23,527 nt of DNA, taken from positions 1 through 23,527 of the forward strand of contig CAYHTR010000004.1 in the NCBI GenBank assembly GCA_964359745.1, read 5' to 3'. The translations under genes and the position numbers were made by a program. This DNA comes from JANLHG01 sp964359745 (GTDB lineage: Bacteria; Patescibacteriota; Minisyncoccia; Phycocordibacterales; PALSA-1337). Under the pieces are notes generated by a model. It was given only the letters and a program-made list of their open reading frames with translations, did no database searches and was not told the origin of the DNA. Below, piece after piece: positions 22,265 through 23,527 of this stretch (position 1 is its first letter; each line of letters starts with the position of its first letter).

Positions 22265-23260
22265 TTGTTGTTGATAATAGTTCCATTGAAAGTTCATGCT
22301 GGTTTTATGTCTTTTGTATCTGATTTTTTTAATAATATAAAAGTGGAAGCAGATACCACTAACGAACCAAATTCTCAAAATATGGCATTATTACATGCTG
22401 CTATAAATACAAACCCCAATCCTTCTAAGGGCGTTAGTGACGTCACTATTGTTGCCGATAGTGCTCTTCTGTCTGAAAATGGACCTTCTGGAACAACAGC
22501 AGATATACAGGAAGAACGTAATAATACTCAGATTAGTGTCTATGTGGTTAGAGACGGTGATTCTTTAAGTAGAATTGCTCAACTTTTTAATGTTTCTGTT
22601 AATACCATTTTGTGGGCTAATGATTTGCCTACTGGATCAAGTATTCAACCAGGACAAACACTTATTATTCTTCCTGTTTCTGGTATTAAATATACAGTAA
22701 AGAAGGATGATACGGTTGCGTCTATTGCAAAGAAATATAAAGCAGATGTAGATGAAATTTCAAGTTATAATGGTTTTGCTAAAAACGCTTCATTGGAAAT
22801 AAGTAGTGAATTGATTATTCCTGACGGTGAATTAGCATCAGTTCCCCAAATTTCTTCAAAAAACAATGGAAAGATCGTCACATTAAAAGTTGGTCGTACC
22901 AAGTTACCTTATTATTCTGGATATTATATGCGTCCAATTGCTGGGGGTCATAAAACACAAGGACTTCATGGTTATAATGGTGTAGATCTTGCTGATTCAA
23001 TCGGAACTCCTGTTTTTGCCGCCGCAAATGGTGTGGTAATTGTAAGTAAATCGGGTGGTTGGAATGGTAGTTATGGGAATTATATTGTAATTTCTCATCC
23101 GAATGTTACTCAAACATTATATGCCCATCTGAGCAAAGACATGGTTTCTGTTGGTGATATTGTTGAAAAAGGTCAAACTATCGGGCTTGTTGGTTCAACT
23201 GGTAATTCTACTGGTCCCCATGTTCATTTTGAAATCCGTGGAGCAGTTAATCCTTTCTAA
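22265..23260 (+). CDS. LysM and M23 peptidase-family envelope protein
   Basis: The protein has two LysM domains (about 92-137 and 142-187), which bind peptidoglycan, and a C-terminal M23/LytM-type domain (about 230-331), typically an endopeptidase or an activator of amidases. The M23 fold is clear from GTPVFAAANGVV, YAHLS (H288) and GPHVHFE (H319 and H321). The zinc-ligand motif HxGxD appears as YNGVD (237-241), with a nearby H235, so activity is uncertain. The listed TTG start (22265) gives an incomplete signal peptide. The frame is open from 22175 and encodes a basic n-region followed by a hydrophobic core ending VHA, so the true start lies upstream or the sequence has a one-base error. The 3' end overlaps the racemase gene by 14 bp. 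Confidence 0.9.
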   Translation: MLLIIVPLKVHAGFMSFVSDFFNNIKVEADTTNEPNSQNMALLHAAINTNPNPSKGVSDVTIVADSALLSENGPSGTTADIQEERNNTQISVYVVRDGDSLSRIAQLFNVSVNTILWANDLPTGSSIQPGQTLIILPVSGIKYTVKKDDTVASIAKKYKADVDEISSYNGFAKNASLEISSELIIPDGELASVPQISSKNNGKIVTLKVGRTKLPYYSGYYMRPIAGGHKTQGLHGYNGVDLADSIGTPVFAAANGVVIVSKSGGWNGSYGNYIVISHPNVTQTLYAHLSKDMVSVGDIVEKGQTIGLVGSTGNSTGPHVHFEIRGAVNPF

Positions 23261-23527
23261 TTTTTCCTCCAGACATTTCAATTGATTTAATAACAAGAAT
23301 ATCCATAGCATCTATGCAGTACGCTGGAATGTCACAATTTTTTTTGAAATAAGATAATTCTGTGCAAGCAATTATAACAGCATTACAACCTGTTTCTTTT
23401 AATTCATTCACAACTTCCATAAAAGCATTTAAATTACCCTTCCCTTCTTTTTTTATTTCATTATAAATAATATTCATTAAGACCTTTTTATTTTTTTCTG
23501 AAGGTAAAACAACTTCGATTCCATATT
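23247..23527 (-). CDS. Asp/Glu racemase family protein, 3' portion
   Basis: The window cuts off the 5' end; coding continues in frame to the edge (YGIEVVLPSEKN precedes the internal Met). The visible 93 residues carry the second catalytic signature AVIIACTELS (with the active cysteine) and then DAMDILVIKSIEMSGG, typical of aspartate/glutamate racemases (PF01177 family), which make D-amino acids without a cofactor. The likely substrate is aspartate or glutamate; D-Glu supply for peptidoglycan is plausible, but the N-terminal half needed to separate MurI from other racemases is absent. It converges on the LysM/M23 gene with a 14-bp overlap. Confidence 0.8.
   Translation of the reverse strand, partial: YGIEVVLPSEKNKKVLMNIIYNEIKKEGKGNLNAFMEVVNELKETGCNAVIIACTELSYFKKNCDIPAYCIDAMDILVIKSIEMSGGKIRKD

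Noticed and set aside
1..23527. Use of UGA as glycine (Gracilibacteria/Absconditabacteria code).
   Set aside because: Several genes, including dnaA and operon genes with ATGA overlaps, end in TGA, and no conserved domain needs an in-frame TGA.
1..23527. tRNA genes, CRISPR arrays and transposase genes.
   Set aside because: I looked for cloverleaf/CCA ends, regularly spaced direct repeats and DDE-type ORFs and saw none; the repeats found are few, irregular and not spacer-separated.

Overview
The window is a low-G+C bacterial chromosome segment that most resembles the Candidate Phyla Radiation (Patescibacteria, probably a Parcubacteria lineage). The reasons are a minimal dnaA/dnaN/rpmH/rnpA/yidC neighbourhood, a very short RnpA, a YidC without a periplasmic domain, and a type IV secretion-like cluster with a PrgI protein, a VirB4 split over two reading frames and many orphan exported proteins. 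This placement is inference from gene content; no database was consulted. UGA is used as a stop (dnaA, VirB6-like upstream partner, the 204-residue cluster protein), so the recoded code of Gracilibacteria and Absconditabacteria does not apply.

Layout. Positions 1-4077 hold a GC-rich hairpin, ruvC (+), a 43-residue acidic small ORF (+), tyrS (-) and a class A penicillin-binding protein (+). Positions 4045-7026 carry, on the minus strand, dnaA, then dnaN, then a small coupled gene of uncertain function; an A+T-rich gap with DnaA-box-like nonamers between dnaA and dnaN is the best origin candidate here. Positions 7027-8191 carry rpmH, rnpA and yidC (+). A dense array of hairpins (8165-8251) separates yidC from a long minus-strand block.

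Positions 8260-19234 form one 11-gene minus-strand cluster, nearly gapless. In order of transcription it encodes a membrane-anchored protein with Ca-binding-type repeats, an exported protein with eight or so cysteine-bearing segments, a VirB6/TrbL-like polytopic protein, a soluble helical protein, a PrgI/VirB3-like protein, a TraC/VirB4 N-domain protein, the VirB4 ATPase, a small multi-pass protein, an exported protein, a VirB2-like protein with a long helical tail, and a membrane-anchored beta-propeller protein. I read this as a reduced, trans-envelope type IV secretion-like machine; its substrate is unknown, and no coupling ATPase (VirD4), relaxase or VirB11 is present in the window. ksgA and uvrD lie upstream on the same strand (19283-22053). 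The right edge has a divergently transcribed LysM/M23 peptidase-family protein and the 3' part of an Asp/Glu racemase-family gene.

Two dispersed repeat families recur. One is a TAG-rich family (units AACTAGGAGTTAGG, GGAATTAGGAAGTAG and TAGCTTATTAGG) that lies between the two VirB4 ORFs, between uvrD and ksgA, and inside the ksgA coding sequence. The other is a GC-rich hairpin family at 14-50 and 8165-8259 that also supplies the last codons of yidC. Several first-in-transcript genes have a -10-like hexamer exactly 6 bp before the ATG, which suggests leaderless mRNAs. An assembly gap of 10 Ns interrupts the 18242-19234 gene.
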